Part shown: positions 1 to 13,085 of the stretch, in pieces
Numbering within the stretch: the first letter of the stretch is position 1
Layout of the letters: every line of letters starts with the position of its first letter
NCBI GenBank assembly: GCA_016758965.1
Contig: JAEPRB010000288.1
Coordinates: 1-46,729 of the forward strand
Direction: 5' to 3'
Origin: Circinella minor
Taxonomy: Eukaryota; Mucoromycota; Mucoromycetes; Mucorales; Lichtheimiaceae
Length of the DNA stretch: 46,729 nucleotides
Translations under genes and position numbers: made by a program
The notes under the pieces: model-generated
The model's database searches: none
What the model saw: only the letters and a program-made list of their open reading frames with translations
What the model was told of the DNA's origin: nothing

Positions 1-127
1 GGGGCTTGCCCCCAATGGGGGGGGTCAAGGGGGGTTTTACCCCCCTTGCGACGTGGACCCGTTGAATGACACGAAGCGAAGCGAAGTGGCTCATTCAGTC
101 GAGCGAAGCGAGACAGGGACCGCTAGT
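1..127. mobile_element. GC-rich hairpin block, possible mobile-element (Helitron-like) terminus
   Basis: This block is far more GC-rich than the rest of the window and is full of inverted repeats. Positions 26-34 and 40-48 form a perfect 9-bp stem (CAAGGGGGG/CCCCCCTTG) around a 5-nt loop. TGAATGA near 64-70 pairs with TCATTCA near 91-97 and encloses a GAAGC-type repeat. A second GAGCGAAGCGAG motif follows, and then CTAG at 123-126 followed by T. A hairpin close to a terminal CTRR next to a T is the usual 3' end of a Helitron. No Rep/helicase gene is visible because the window starts here, so the class is inferred. Confidence 0.35.
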
Positions 128-579
128 TTTTACGCTAAAAAAATATACGTAAGCACTAAACCTAATTGATTATTGTAATATGTTAGTTACCCATAAACGG
201 GTTTTTGAATTCATTTACTGTCTTTATTTTTTGTGTAATATATAAACTATACTTTCCAATTAAAAAACCCATATGGGATCTCTTATTAACCAAGATAAAA
301 ATGTTTCACACACTTTTTTTTTAAAAAGATTTATCAAATTGAATTGGATTGTTTTATTAAGTAAAAATAATATTTTGGAATAAAGAAAAGACATGCAAAA
401 AAAAAAAAAATAAGGGAAGAAAAAGAAAGATAAATTAAGTTTGTTTTGCTTTTTTTTTTCTTTTCTTTCATAGAATAGATGGTTTTTGTATATATTAAAT
501 ATAAATTGTTTTTGTAATATATATTTTTTTAGATGTATATTGAAGGGGGAGGGGAAAGAGGAGGATGTGGTTTTTTTTT
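128..579. other. AT-rich 3' flank of the FPP synthase gene
   Basis: No gene is seen. The stretch is AT-rich with T and A homopolymers. It presumably contains the 3' UTR and polyadenylation region of the minus-strand gene that ends at 580. Confidence 0.5.
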
Positions 580-2515
580 TTACTTGGTACGTCTGTAAAT
601 CTTATCCATGAATTCGGTAAAGATAGCTTTCTTAAGACCAGTAGATTCATCCAATTTAGAAATCAAATTAGAGATTTCTTGATAAGATTTTTCTTCATAA
701 GCCTTATATACATTTTCAATATCAAGTTCAATAAAAAGTGCCTTGATTTTAGCTTCACACTCCTTATTCTTTTGACCATAATTTTCCTATATATATAAAA
801 AAAAAAAAAAACCAAATTTATAAATATTTTCTCTTTGATTTCTTTTATAATTAATTCAAAATAAAAAATAAAATAAAAAAACTTACATCAAGAACCTTAC
901 GTTGATCAGTATTTGCTTTAGCCAAAGCTTGATTGATCAACCAACTACATTTATTATCTTGAATATCAGTACCAATTTTACCAATTTGTTCAGGAGTACC
1001 ATAACAATCAAGATAATCATCTTGAACTTGGAAATAAGCACCAAGAGGAATTAAAATATCTTCAGAAGCCTTATAAGCAGTTTCATTCTTAATACCAGCC
1101 TATTTTCCAAATAAAGTAAAACAAAATGTTAATATTCTTGTGTTACCTTTCCCCCCCCCTTTTATCTCCTTTGATATTTTTCATTGTAGTTGTTTTTTTT
1201 TTTTGCTTATTTCTTTGTTTACAAGTAGTTGTTGCTCAGCCTCCCCCCATGAATATATGTACTTTACCATATGCATAGCTAATGCGACAGGAAGATAGAA
1301 TGAATAATAAGCAGTCTTATAAACAACAATGAAATGATGTCTATAATTTTGAAATAATTATTATTTTATATATGTCATCCAATAATTTACCCTCCCCTTT
1401 CCAATATATCAAATTACTTACTTTTCAACAGAAAACTTATTCAAATCAACATTATCTTCAGGAGCAGTAATAAGATCACACAATTGACCCAATTCAGTTT
1501 GGAAAGTAACCTTTTTTTTTTAAAAAAAAATGGTTTAGTTGACAAAAATATACTTTTTTTTTTTTAACTTTCTGACATTATTTTACCTCATGGAATAATT
1601 CAAGTAAATCAACATAATAATCGGTACCCTTAAAGTACTTTTTTAAAAAGATATAGATACAAGATTCAAGAATGAAAGCATCATTAATAGCGACCATACC
1701 AACACCTTCTTTACGATACCAACAAGGTTGACCACGACGAGTGATTGAAGTATCCATGATATCATCTGAAACAAGGAAAAAAGCTTGAAGCTAATAATAA
1801 AAGTATTTTAGATTTTTTTTTTTTTGCCGATCATTTCCAGGTTTGACAACTTTTTTTTTTTTTAAAAAAAAAAGCCCAGTTAAATCCTCTCTCCTCAATT
1901 GCCTGACCTCCTCCACCTTCCCCCCCCCCAAAAAAAAAAAAACAAAGTATCATTTCCCAATCTAAATTCCCTTTCAACCCAATTTTCTTTATCCGCACAA
2001 TTCTTTTCTTTTCCTATACTTACGAATTCAACAAGCCAACCAAGAACGGAAGCCTTAAAGATGTCATCTTCAGTTACTGAATCACCTTTTAAAATACGAA
2101 TGGTATCCACAACAGAAATACCACGGTTCAATTTACCTAATAATAATAATAATAATAAATAATTTAATTTTCTATCAAACTCTAAATTCTCTTCTCGTGC
2201 ATTTCTCTCCAGTTTTTATTATTATTTTCCATTTCGAATCTTTTCTTGATGATCTCGAATTTATTTACCTCCAGGTACATTGTAATCCAACATCTAAAAT
2301 AAATAAAATAAAAGATCTCGATTAAAAATATTATAATTTTTGATTAAAGTATAATAATAAATTATTATTATTATTATTACCTGTTTGGTCCATTCATAAG
2401 CATCTTGAGGCATATTATATTTGCGTAACTCGGCAAGAACTTCTTCACGTAAAGTGGGATAAACATCAAGGAAAGCCTTGCGGTTTTCTTCTTTTTGTAA
2501 CTTAATACCAACCAT
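580..2515 (-). CDS. ERG20: Farnesyl diphosphate synthase
   Basis: Cytosolic prenyltransferase that condenses DMAPP/IPP to geranyl- and farnesyl-diphosphate for sterols, carotenoids and prenylation. Eight exons were spliced by hand: 2381-2515, 2269-2293, 2024-2136, 1587-1790, 1422-1510, 1268-1340, 887-1099 and 580-786. They give 353 codons (352 aa), the normal family length. Each intron has GT-AG ends and phases match. The two Asp-rich motifs are DDIMD (residues 100-104) and DDYLD (240-244). Two Phe residues just upstream of the first motif (95, 96) are the chain-length pattern of eukaryotic FPP synthases. [14 protein letters not shown] and a basic C-terminus (YRRTK) are also present. The start is the first ATG of exon 1 (MVGIKLQ). 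Exon 2 is only 25 nt and would be missed by most gene finders. Confidence 0.96.
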
Positions 2516-4522
2516 AATTCTTTAGAAACTACTAATAATTTTTTTTTTTTTTTAGTTTTTTAGTTTTATTTATGAAAAAGTAGTAGTAAAATAAATAATT
2601 TAGTTTTACCTTTTGATTTATTTGAGAGTGAACAAGAAAAGGGTTAAAAAAAAAAAAGGGTAATGTAAAAAAAAAAGAAGTGTTTCTTTTTCATTTATAG
2701 AAACATCTTTATAAAAAAAAAAAAACCCAGATTAAATATGCGGGCCCTGAATGTTTTTATTTTCTTAAACTTTCTTTTTTGTGCACCATAGAACATAACA
2801 ATTAACCCTTCTATTCTTTTTTTTTTTTTTGTGTTCAACTTATTTTAAATCTAATTCATGACATGCTTAATATGCATATCAAATAAACAAAAGATAGTTG
2901 AAGTTTTTTTTATTATTATTATTATTGTGTTGTTGTGTTTGTTAATTGAGATTGATCGACCCTCTGCATATTTAGTATCACTTTTTTTTTTTTTCTAAAA
3001 ATTGCCCTTTTTTAAATAACTCTCGCTCTTTTAAAAAATGTAACTCAAAAAGTTACTTGGCATAGGTTATTTCTATGTAATCGATTTAAAAATTTACATT
3101 GTATATATCATTGTGAGTTCTCATTTAATCATGAATAGAAAATATCATATACTGTTCGTCTGATGAAACATAAAAACTTTCCCAGTACGTAGGTTACTAT
3201 GAACAACCAAATACTGTTAATTTTATTCACCTTGTTGCTAAGTAATCCACTCATTGTATATCATTTTATATTATACCAATGAAGTTATTAAAAGTTAACT
3301 ACAATTATTATCGTTTATTACACAAAAACAATGAGCATATGTACCGAGATTTATATTATGCCATTATATATATATACATTGTGGAACAAAAAGTCGTTGC
3401 ATGAAGTTTATCCCTGAGTAAAACCATAACTATATATCTAGTTACAAGTATATCAACATGGTAATAATAACATATTTATAATATATACGTACGTACAGTA
3501 TATATATATATATGTGCGTGTAACTCCGTTATATATATATATATATACATCTATAATTTATTAACATATGAATATGATAATATTAGATTGATGTAATTAA
3601 TTGATTTGATGATTATTTATAATATGAATACGTACCCCTTCCAATAATTCGATTTATGATAGACGGGATACAAAAAACAAGGTGTACCAAAGTTTAATAT
3701 ATTTAGACAATTCTTTTTACGTAGTTCGCATGTAAATGTAAGAAGGCGGGAGGGGGAGATTTTGCTGAACGTATCAATATATAAAAAACCATTTGAATTA
3801 AAAGAAAATCGTTGATTATAATTAAAGTTTTTATGGGTTTTATATAAGGGTTCACTTATCGGTAGTGCTCCACAAATTTATTCAATACGTAAAACCCAGT
3901 AATGCTTCACATTGACGGAGCTAAACCATCTTTTTTGGTTAAACATTGATGAAACATATTGTTATTTTAGTAAACGCAATAAAAGCATCTTTTTAAAACA
4001 TCATCTTGGGCTTAAAAAAAAAGTTTCTTTAATAATGTATTTATCATGAATCTATCAGAGATTTTTATACAAGTAATTATAATCACTGGTTCATTAGACT
4101 CTATAGAAAGTTTACTACGTATACATAAAGTCATTATTGTCTTTTGTGATAATAAAAGATTTTATTGGTGTATTTTAGTCGTTTGAATATGACTCACATA
4201 TTTGTAATAAGGTTATCGTAATATACACTCTTTCCCCTTCAAAAAAAAAAGTAATATTATTATTACAGTATATAGATGTGATTATTTTAGGTATATAATA
4301 AAAACAAAAACAATGTATTTTATTTTATAAAGAAACAAAAATGATTTATATGTAGATAAAGAAAAAAAAATTTTTTGAGTAACAAAAAAAAAATAAAAAA
4401 AATTCTTCTAGAAAGTTATGAATTTTTAATACGTAATTGGATGTGGGGGAAAAAAAAAAATGACAAAAAAAAATGAAGAATGAATTGAATGGATGGGGAG
4501 GTTTTTTTTTTTTTTTTTTTTT
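2516..4522. other. Intergenic, no gene seen
   Basis: This lies between two minus-strand genes. It holds the 5' region of the FPP synthase gene (homopolymers, TAA runs) and the 3' region of the GDH gene. TACGTA-type palindromes occur at about 3187 and 3487, and (TA)n tracts at about 3500-3550. No coding frame or RNA gene could be supported. Confidence 0.5.
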
Positions 4523-7500
4523 TTAGTTAGCTTCAGTATAATAATTTTCACGCATGAATTCAAAGAAAGCAAAATGATCAGGTGTAGCACCATATTTATA
4601 AACAAATTGAGAAGCAAGATAAGCACCAAAAATAGCCTTGACATAATTTTCAGGAACACGAGCCAATAAAGTATCCAAACCCAATTTTTCAAGTAATAAA
4701 CTAGGGAAAGCTTTACTCAATACAGCATGACGAAGTTGAATATTATTCCAAAGACCGGTATTTTGTAATTGTTCATTGAGTTGAACAATAGCAATGGATA
4801 AATCATCAGAAAGATTAGAAATAGGTGTACCCGACTTGGCATGTTCACGCCATAAAGCTTCAAATTCAGCAGCAGCATTTCTTTCAATAGTACGTTGGAC
4901 TTCCTTGACATAAGCTTCATAAAATTCGGGAACATGACCGTCCTTGACACACATATGTTCAACAAATTCGGTATCATTGAATGCAAGAGCAGCAAGTACT
5001 TCTAATGAAGAAGAAGTCACACCACCCTTATTGGCTGAAGCATCCTTGAAAAGAACAATACCTTGACGTTCTAAACGTAAACGAGCTTCTTGAGTAATAA
5101 ATAAATTGGCACCTTCAACAATATATTTGAAAAGAGGAACACCTTCTTGATCCACCAATTTTTGAACATTATATAAATCAATGGATTCAGGACGACCACC
5201 ACAAGGAACAAAGACAGTTGCCTTGGCCAATGGATTGGTATGGAATGTATTACGGAATTGTAAACCATTTTCAACCACAGTACCATTAGGAAGTTCAACA
5301 TTGTTTTCATCCACCAAAACACGGAAACCATCCTTACTCAACTTGGTAATATCAAAATTGTTAATCATCACACGTTCCTTGGCAAGACGTCCTAATTCAT
5401 CACGTTGAATACCACTAGGATCATAAAGAACACCTGAACCATCCACAATGGCAATCGTCTTATCCTTGGAAATCTTGATTTCATTCGAGCCCAAATCACC
5501 ATCTGGACCACCTGTTTGAAGTTTGGTACATTCTTCTTCATTCAAACCAAAGGTACGATAAATACCGAGAACATATTGATGAACAGAACGTGTTGTCATA
5601 CCATAGGTATCATGAGGAATACCACCCATAGATTGACTCTTTCCAGTAGTAAAAGCCTTCCAGAAACTAGCATTACGACGACGTGCATGTTGTGAAGCCC
5701 AATCCATATAATCAGCAGTACCTTCATCAGGGCCAAAGAATAAAATTTCAGGTTTACCAGTTAAATCAACCAAAGGTTCTTTAATACCCATGGTTTGACC
5801 CACAATCAAAAGATCCAAAACAGAGTCGACATATTTTTCAAAAGCAACACGAGCTTTGTCTTGTTGATCAATATCAAGTAAAATAGTACCCTTAGAACCA
5901 CCTTCAGGAATATCCTTGTTTTTACGTTGTTGTGTAGCAGCCAAGGCATAATTTTCATCAAATACAGTACGTTGATTAATAGAATAAGCTTCACGATTAC
6001 GGGAACGAATAATACGAATACCACCACGAGCCACATCACGGAAACGTAAATGGAAACCACGGAATTCAGAACCAACGACCAAGAACATACCATAAAGTTT
6101 AGTAGGATATTCAATTTCGGGCAAGAAGCTAGGATCCAAACGGAAAGATAAAGCGACCTTGGTGGATTGATAAAAGTTAGTCTTCAAGACATGCTTGTTA
6201 AATGTCAAAAAGGCATCAAAGACCAATTGTTCATGTGCATTGGAAGTCATTGTTTTGATTTTCTTGCTCAATTGTTCATTGGTAAGATTTTCCACGGTCG
6301 TAAGACGTTGATAAGAAATAGTGGGTTGAATAGAAGCTTCTCGTTGATTGACATAATGAACTGTAGCAAAATTGGCATACAAAAGCTTGATTAAATCAGG
6401 ATAACGTTTGATGATATCAAGAATATATTCACGGGTAAAAGTATCTTGACGAAGACGTTTTTTCATTTTTGTTAAGACTTCTTCATGGACGGGATTGGTC
6501 TTGTCAAGAATATTCGTCAAACTTAAATATTCTTTACCCAAACGATTCAAAAAGTGTTGTGCGAAAATCCAAACAACATAACCATAAACAGTTTCTTGAA
6601 CAGATAATTTGTTGGTTTTAAAGAATTCTTGTAATGGCGTCGTAGGTAAACAGTATAATAAGGAAGTTTCTTTCATGACTTGATAAATAGAATGTTCGAT
6701 TGGAACAGCTCTTGAATTAGGTAATGGATTCAAGTATAAGCCCATAATGGTAACACCATTAGAGAATTGTTCTATAATAAATAAATAAATAATTGATGAG
6801 TATTATTTCATTATTATTTTTTTCCCTCCTTTTTTTACTTACCGACATATTTGCGTGTAGAATATAAATCATAGTAATGATACAAATCAGACATAGCAGC
6901 AAAGAAACCTTGCGTGCTACCTTGTCTATAACCAACCACGAGACGTCGTTCTCGTGTACCCTTCACTTCATACATTTCAATCACAGGACCCGTACGTTGT
7001 AATACATCTTTCATGACATCTTCATAAATTTTACGAGTATAATCTGTTGCTTTCTTTAAAAAGTTTTGATCTGCTACTTGATTAATATCCATTTCTTGTT
7101 CAGGAGTAGGATTAGGATTAACAAATTGACATTTGGTAACAAAATAACAACGTAATTGAGGAGTCATGGTACTAGAAGCAGTAGGTGATGAACGATAAGA
7201 TTCAACACGATAAGCTGAGGATGCAGTGGATTGATCTAAATATTGTTCATCGATTCTAATATTAAAAAAAGTTAGATAAAACAATTTTTTTTTGTTTCCT
7301 TTCCCCCCTCCCCCTATTTCATATAATAATTTACCTTTTTTCACATTGAGGACCTTGTAATTGAGAAATACCCGGTTCAGAAGAATGAATATATACAGAA
7401 GAATCATCTGATTCTTTTTCAAGATTAATAGCAAGCACATTTTCATGTTTAGTATAAGCTAAGATTTTGGCACCATAAAGAGCCATGATATGATTGGCAA

Positions 7501-7915
7501 TGGTCTCGACCGATTCCAAAGCAAAATAAAAATCATCGATACCCAAATTTCTATTAATATATATATATATATTTTTATCAGTAAAAAAGAAAGAGAGACA
7601 ACGTTTCTCGCCCCCCCCCTACTTTTGAATCTCCTTTTTTTTTTCTTGTCATAAACATATATAATATATATTTCTTTATCATTTTATCTCTTTTTTTTTT
7701 TTTTTTGAAAATAATTACCCATAAAACCAAGAAACTTCATTTTGTACTAAAGAAGCTGGTAAAAAACCAGATTTTTCAAGATATTCACCCACTTGAACCA
7801 TTTGTTCTTCTTTACCAGCAAATACATTTGCATTATATCCACCATCATCAGGTGTCACTTGATTATTCTTGCTTACACCATTGGTGTGTGGGGGTTCTAA
7901 TGTTGCTCCTGTCAT
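4523..7915 (-). CDS. GDH2: NAD-specific glutamate dehydrogenase (large type)
   Basis: Oxidatively deaminates glutamate to 2-oxoglutarate and ammonium with NAD+, the catabolic step of nitrogen metabolism. Four exons (7719-7915, 7335-7550, 6843-7255, 4523-6771) splice in phase to 1025 codons (1024 aa), matching the large fungal enzyme of roughly 1000-1100 aa. The catalytic core is in the last exon: RFRDVARGGIRI at residues 518-529, then PEGGSKGTI, a glycine-rich stretch around GGPDGDLGSNE for the nucleotide, and EGANLFIT near the C-terminus. The N-terminal third, in exons 1-3, is the regulatory extension typical of this class. The start ATG at 7915 opens MTGATLEPP. The coding strand is upstream of, and in the same direction as, the FPP synthase gene, but 2 kb separates them. 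Confidence 0.96.
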
Positions 7916-10900
7916 GATTATATATAAATAATTTATTTTTTTTTTTATAAAAAAAAAAAAAAAAAAGAATTGATAAAAAGTTGCTAAAAAAAAAAAAAAA
8001 GAAAAAAAAAAGACTTGGGGTGGTATTTATATGAAAAAAAAAAGAGGTTTGGAAATATTTATGAGTCAGGAAACGTTCAGGGCACTTTTTTACCCCTCAA
8101 TTGGTTCCAAATTCAGATAGTTTGATCTTTGATTGGTCAAATCGTGAGAAATAATTTTTTTTTTTTTTTTTTGATAGTAAGGAAAACATTGCATCAAAAA
8201 AAAAAAAAAAAGTGATGAGCTATTTTTACCAAATGGTTGTTTTTTTTTTTATCTCTCCGCTCTCTTTTTTTTTTTTTTTTCCGCGGAAGATACATAATAT
8301 ATAACGCAATTAAAAAACACAAAGGAAATTCATTTAAACGTAACAACATCAATAATAATAACAACAACAACAAAAAGGAACTCATTTGATTATGAATTTT
8401 TAAAAAAAGGTATATAAAAATAAAAAAAAAAGAAACAAAAAGAAGGTTTTTATATAAAGGAAATATAAGAAGCATAAGAATAATATCTTGATCATGTGGT
8501 AAATATAAACACAATCAATAAATTTATTTGAAAACCATCTAAATACGTTCAAAAAGAAGTGTGGGGTTTTTTTTTTGAATTGAATTGAATTGAAACTTTA
8601 GGGTTTTTCCTTTTTCCTTGACTGGCCCAAGCAAAAATGTGTCATTGCCGCGGGTTACCTATATGTTTCCATGGCGCCATTACCTATTCAAAGTAAACAA
8701 GCGGAGTAAAAAAAAAGTTTTATATCCTCCCCCCCTTAACATAAATAGTTACCTTTTCACACTAATATATATATATATATATATATTTTACCGCCATGAC
8801 GACATTATATTCAATAAAATAAAACCGTTGGCGTGTGGAATAATAATAATCTTTATCAATTCAAAAAGAAAAGAAAAAACTCACTTTCTCACGTTCACGG
8901 GTAAGTTTGTTGTTACGGGTGAGTATAAATGTTTTTTTTTCAGAACGTGGCAACACTGAAGGAGGGGGTAAAAACCTTTTTTTTTTTTTTTTTACAACTA
9001 AAAAAGTGGTCAATCCAGATGGTTTGTCCAGAAAAGGAAAAATTTATTTTGATTCATGTAGATCAATTCTAATGGGGGCCCCGCCCCTTTCTGTTTAAAA
9101 CTCTTCACTTTGATAAACATCAAATTTTTCAATAAGTAAGTTTATTTAGATAAAAAAAAATAATATTCATGTCACTTGTTTTTTTATCTTACATTCCTCC
9201 AGAGGGGGGTGAGGGAATTCTCTTTTTAATAATAATATATTAACATGTCATAATATTAGTTCACGTTAATGATAAAACATTCTATTTATCGAAGAAAGAA
9301 AACAATTTTGGTTGTTACGTACGGAAAGTCTTTATTTAGTATAGTTCATGCTTATTATTTATGAGTTGTACGTATCATTTGTATAAAATATACGTAAAAC
9401 AAATAAAAAGATTATCATTTCAACACTTGTTTAAATTTGTTCCATAATAATAATATTTTTGGTTTCATAAATTATAAAAAGCAATCAGTTACATCCTCTT
9501 TTCTTATGAATACCATTTTGTTCAGTCTTACATGTCGTAATCCTAAATGTTCTATTTAATTTTTTTTTTAAAAAATAAAAGAAGGAAGGGGCGGGTTGTA
9601 TTATAAAAACACATTGTAAAACATTTCTTCTTGAGATGGATTCAACAAGAGAATGATCGTGTCTAATTAAAAAAAAGCATAACGACCGAACATATTCATT
9701 GACTCTGACACAATTTACATTTCATATTATTATCAAAATGCCTTATATAAAATATCAAAGATATTTACTCTTTGATTAACAACAAATTATGATAAACAGT
9801 GAGAAAATATAGCTTCCAATCTACTACAAAATTTACTTGACCTTCAAATTTATCTTTTTTTTTTTTTCTTTCCCATCCATATTTGAGACTATTTTATTAA
9901 AAAAAAAAAAGTTAAAAGTTGAACTCACTAATAAGATTGTCATGCATCGAATTATTATAACCAAGTTAAGTATCTTTTCCTATATCTGGTATACAAGTAC
10001 TCAGCAACTTATATTATCCGTATATAGTATAAATAAAAGACCCTGATACCTGACAATTTCCTCCCCCCTCCCCCACACACATTCTTTTTTTTTTTTTGTA
10101 GGCGGAGAAATGAACAAGGCTAAAACTTTTTTTTCAATATACAAATATATTATAAATGGATTGTATATATAATGTATAAAGAATTGTCCGCTTTCCCCTT
10201 TTCCCAAAAGTAAGCAAAAAAAAAAAAAAAAAAAAAAGTCGGGTAACAACTACTACGTAACAAGAGAGAGAGAGAGAGAGAAAAAAAAATATATATATTT
10301 CAAAAACTAATCTGGGGTGAGGGATGAAGGCCAAACCCCCCCCCCACACTCTTGATATATATTTTTTAGGTTCATTATTAATTATGCAAATTTTTTTTTT
10401 CTTTGATCACAGGACTTGGTCTTCTCTCCCCCCCCCCTTCTTTTCCCCCCCAAAAAAAAACTTGACTTTATCTAAAATTACAAATATGGAAATCTAATGA
10501 TAATGAGTTTGAGTGAAAAGAGAAGAGGGTAAGGGGACGGTACCCAGGTCCTCCCGATTGGATGAATGTCGTGAGAAAATTTTTATAATTTTTTTTTGGT
10601 AGTCTAATTACTCTCTCGTGTTATTAGAAAGTATTAGTTTGTATATATTATATATATAAAAAAAACAAGGTTCCTTGTTGTTGTCAAAGCAGAGGGTTTA
10701 TTCAATTTAATCTTGAAAATAAAATACATGATTTCTTATATATAACATCATTATATAGAGGAGGTGATGAAGATAGTGTGATTAATGAAATAATAAAATA
10801 TTATATGAAAATGTGGTTATAGCTTAAAAAAACGCTCATTATTATTATAAAAAAAAAAAAATCCGTTCACCTTTAACCTCTCCCCCCTCCCGATCTCCCC

Positions 10901-11994
10901 AACAAAATAATAAACCTTGTTAGAAAACCGCGGAACAATATATATTTTATATACTAACATGTAAATACGTTATATATAATTCACTTATGCATCTTCAATA
11001 TGAATAATATAATTATAGATACAAAATTATGATATATCTACGTATATGAAAATTTATCGTTAAATCACATCACCTTAAACTTTCTCACTCATATGATATT
11101 CAATAAGTGACTTTGCCTGGATTCAATAAATCAACATTCTTATTTTCTTACACGGTCTCCATGTACACACAAAACTTGTACTTTCCCCAGTACCAAAAGT
11201 ACGTAGTACATACTAGAAGTGTGAGATTGTCTTTCAATTATTAAAATAGATATGGTCATATCAAATCCATGGAACGGGGGTTTCACTATTATCAGTATTC
11301 GTTGCTTTTTTTTTTTTTTTTTTTTTTTTTTGCTCGTATAAATTGACAACAGCCGTCGTTTGTAGAAACTGTAGATAGATCTATATGCCAAATTAGTATT
11401 ACTGATGTCATTATTAAATAATAACGTAAAACCAATTTAACTACTTGAACAAAAGTAAAACAAGGAGATAGAATAGTATACACTTGATAAAAAAAAAGAA
11501 CTCGTTTGTAAATCTATACAATAATATATTATCAAATCTAACACAGTTTCAAAAAAAAAAAAAAAAAAAAAAAGATAGTAGCTACGTACATGTTATTTTC
11601 TTATTTATCACTGCCATCTCATTGAATCCTTTATAAAGACAATATAAAAAGTATTTACTTTGAAAATGACTATAACTACGTACGTACATAATTTACTTTT
11701 TAAAAAATCTTATCATGAAACGCAATTTTCATCTTGCAAAAATGGACAATAGTAACTGTTCAAATATGAATCTTTTTTTATTATTATTTACTTTCGTAAA
11801 TAATGACCTTCTTCATGACGTTCTGTCACTATTATTACGTAGCACAGTATTGTTGGATTAATTGTTACGTAAAAAAAAAAAAAAAAAATGAAACAACAAC
11901 TGTAATATGATATCTACAAAAACATTTTCACAATCATAACCAAAAAAAGTCCTTCCAAGCAAATCAAATAAAACAAAAAAATAAATTAAATTCA

Positions 11995-12014
11995 GTACGT
12001 ACGTACGTACGTAC
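11995..12014. repeat. (GTAC)5 self-complementary repeat
   Basis: Five uninterrupted copies of GTAC form a 20-nt perfect palindrome. It is the longest member of a family of ACGT/TACGTA motifs scattered through the intergenic DNA of this window. Confidence 0.9.
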
Positions 12015-12052
12015 AAATAAGCTTAAAAATAAATGAATGAATGAATAATATA

Positions 12053-12068
12053 TGTTGTCAAGACAACA
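12053..12068. repeat. 16-bp palindrome TGTTGTC-AA-GACAACA
   Basis: A perfect 7-bp inverted repeat around a 2-nt centre, about 340 bp upstream of the pseudogene at 12407. Its shape is that of a dimeric protein-binding site or a short hairpin. No function is proven. Confidence 0.6.
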
Positions 12069-12406
12069 GACTGTAAATAACAACATGATGAGAGTTGTTC
12101 ATCGAGCAGGGAAAGAGAAATATTTCAATAAATAATAATTCCCACGGTGTAGAGTGGAGGACTTTTTCAGATTTTAAAGAATTCTAAAATATAACTTGTT
12201 GTATGTAAAAGGCACCACAATTGAAACCGAATTGTTTCTTTACGTAGTAGTTAATGGTACAAAATATATATAAAAGGAACTCCCCGTTGCTTCTCGTTTG
12301 ATAATTAGCTTGTAATACCTATGTTTTACACCCATATCCAAATAAATAATGAATCAAATTGACTTTATAAAATAAATAAGCATACTCAATCAATTGTACT
12401 GATGAT

Positions 12407-13085
12407 ATGCTTTTTGATGATACACAGCTGTGGGATCATTTTGAAAGTAGTGTTGAGGATTACACTGATGTCAACTTAAGACATTATCTGGTGAAATTTT
12501 GGAGACGAAAGTTCCCTCACCATAGAATTGATTATGACGACGTTACTCACCATATTATAGTAGGACGAAGACTCTATATAAATGAAACAGTATTTGATGC
12601 AATCAAGACGAAGCGAAAGACAGAAAAACTATGTCATTTTGTTAAGATGGATATAGAAGTAGATACGAAAAAAGCCAGGCGCAATACTCCAGTGGATTTG
12701 CAAGTCCAGACATTTTTTGGGGAAGTTATTATGTACTTTGTGCATGAATATAACGGTAAAGTGAAACATGTTGGCTAAAAGAGTAGATAATAGATTTAAC
12801 CGTTTATTTTCATTGGTAGGCAAAAAACAAATATTGTGTTTTGTAGACATTCTTAATGGCGTGGATCTTAATAGTGCTGGTTGTCCGTGTGGCCCATACA
12901 CGATAGGTCATATCGGTGGTAAACGTTATGTTGTAGAAGTGGAAGCAATCAGAAGCCATGCTGGTATTTTAAGCATGCCGTTGACCACTGCATCGATAAC
13001 TGACAATGTAACTCATCGTAATTATTACATTTACCCCAAAATGGTACCTAAAACTATTATAGTCGGGGACGTTGGTTTACTGTAA
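12407..13085 (+). pseudogene. Frameshifted transposon-like protein remnant
   Basis: Two overlapping frames (12407-12778 and 12768-13085) look like one ~225-residue domain broken by a one-base insertion at about 12763-12767. The first ends YNGKVK shortly before its stop, and the second takes over at the same point. The first is rich in aromatic and basic residues (KFWRRKFP, FFGEVIMYFVHEYNGK). The second contains GGKRYVVEVEAI. From memory this resembles the conserved C-terminal region of proteins encoded by plavaka/CACTA-type (Tnp2) elements repeated in Mucorales genomes. That link was not checked and is the weak part of the call. There is no intron, no upstream transposase and no visible terminal repeat. 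It is the only sizeable non-low-complexity frame between 7.9 and 15.8 kb. Confidence 0.45.

Larger units (their letters stand above)
7916..12406. other. 4.5-kb gene-poor AT-rich region
   Basis: The first few hundred bases are the 5' region of the GDH gene: long A and T runs and a short GC-richer patch at 8620-8690. The rest has homopolymers, a (TA)n tract at about 8765-8787, (GA)n at about 10264-10280, GTAC/TACGTA palindromes (densest at 11580-12014) and a 16-bp palindrome at 12053-12068. Short open frames here are low-complexity and are not supported as genes. Confidence 0.5.

Noticed and set aside
8194..8514. 106-codon minus-strand frame upstream of the GDH gene
   Set aside because: Composed of homopolymer and triplet-repeat translation, with no domain or splice continuity.
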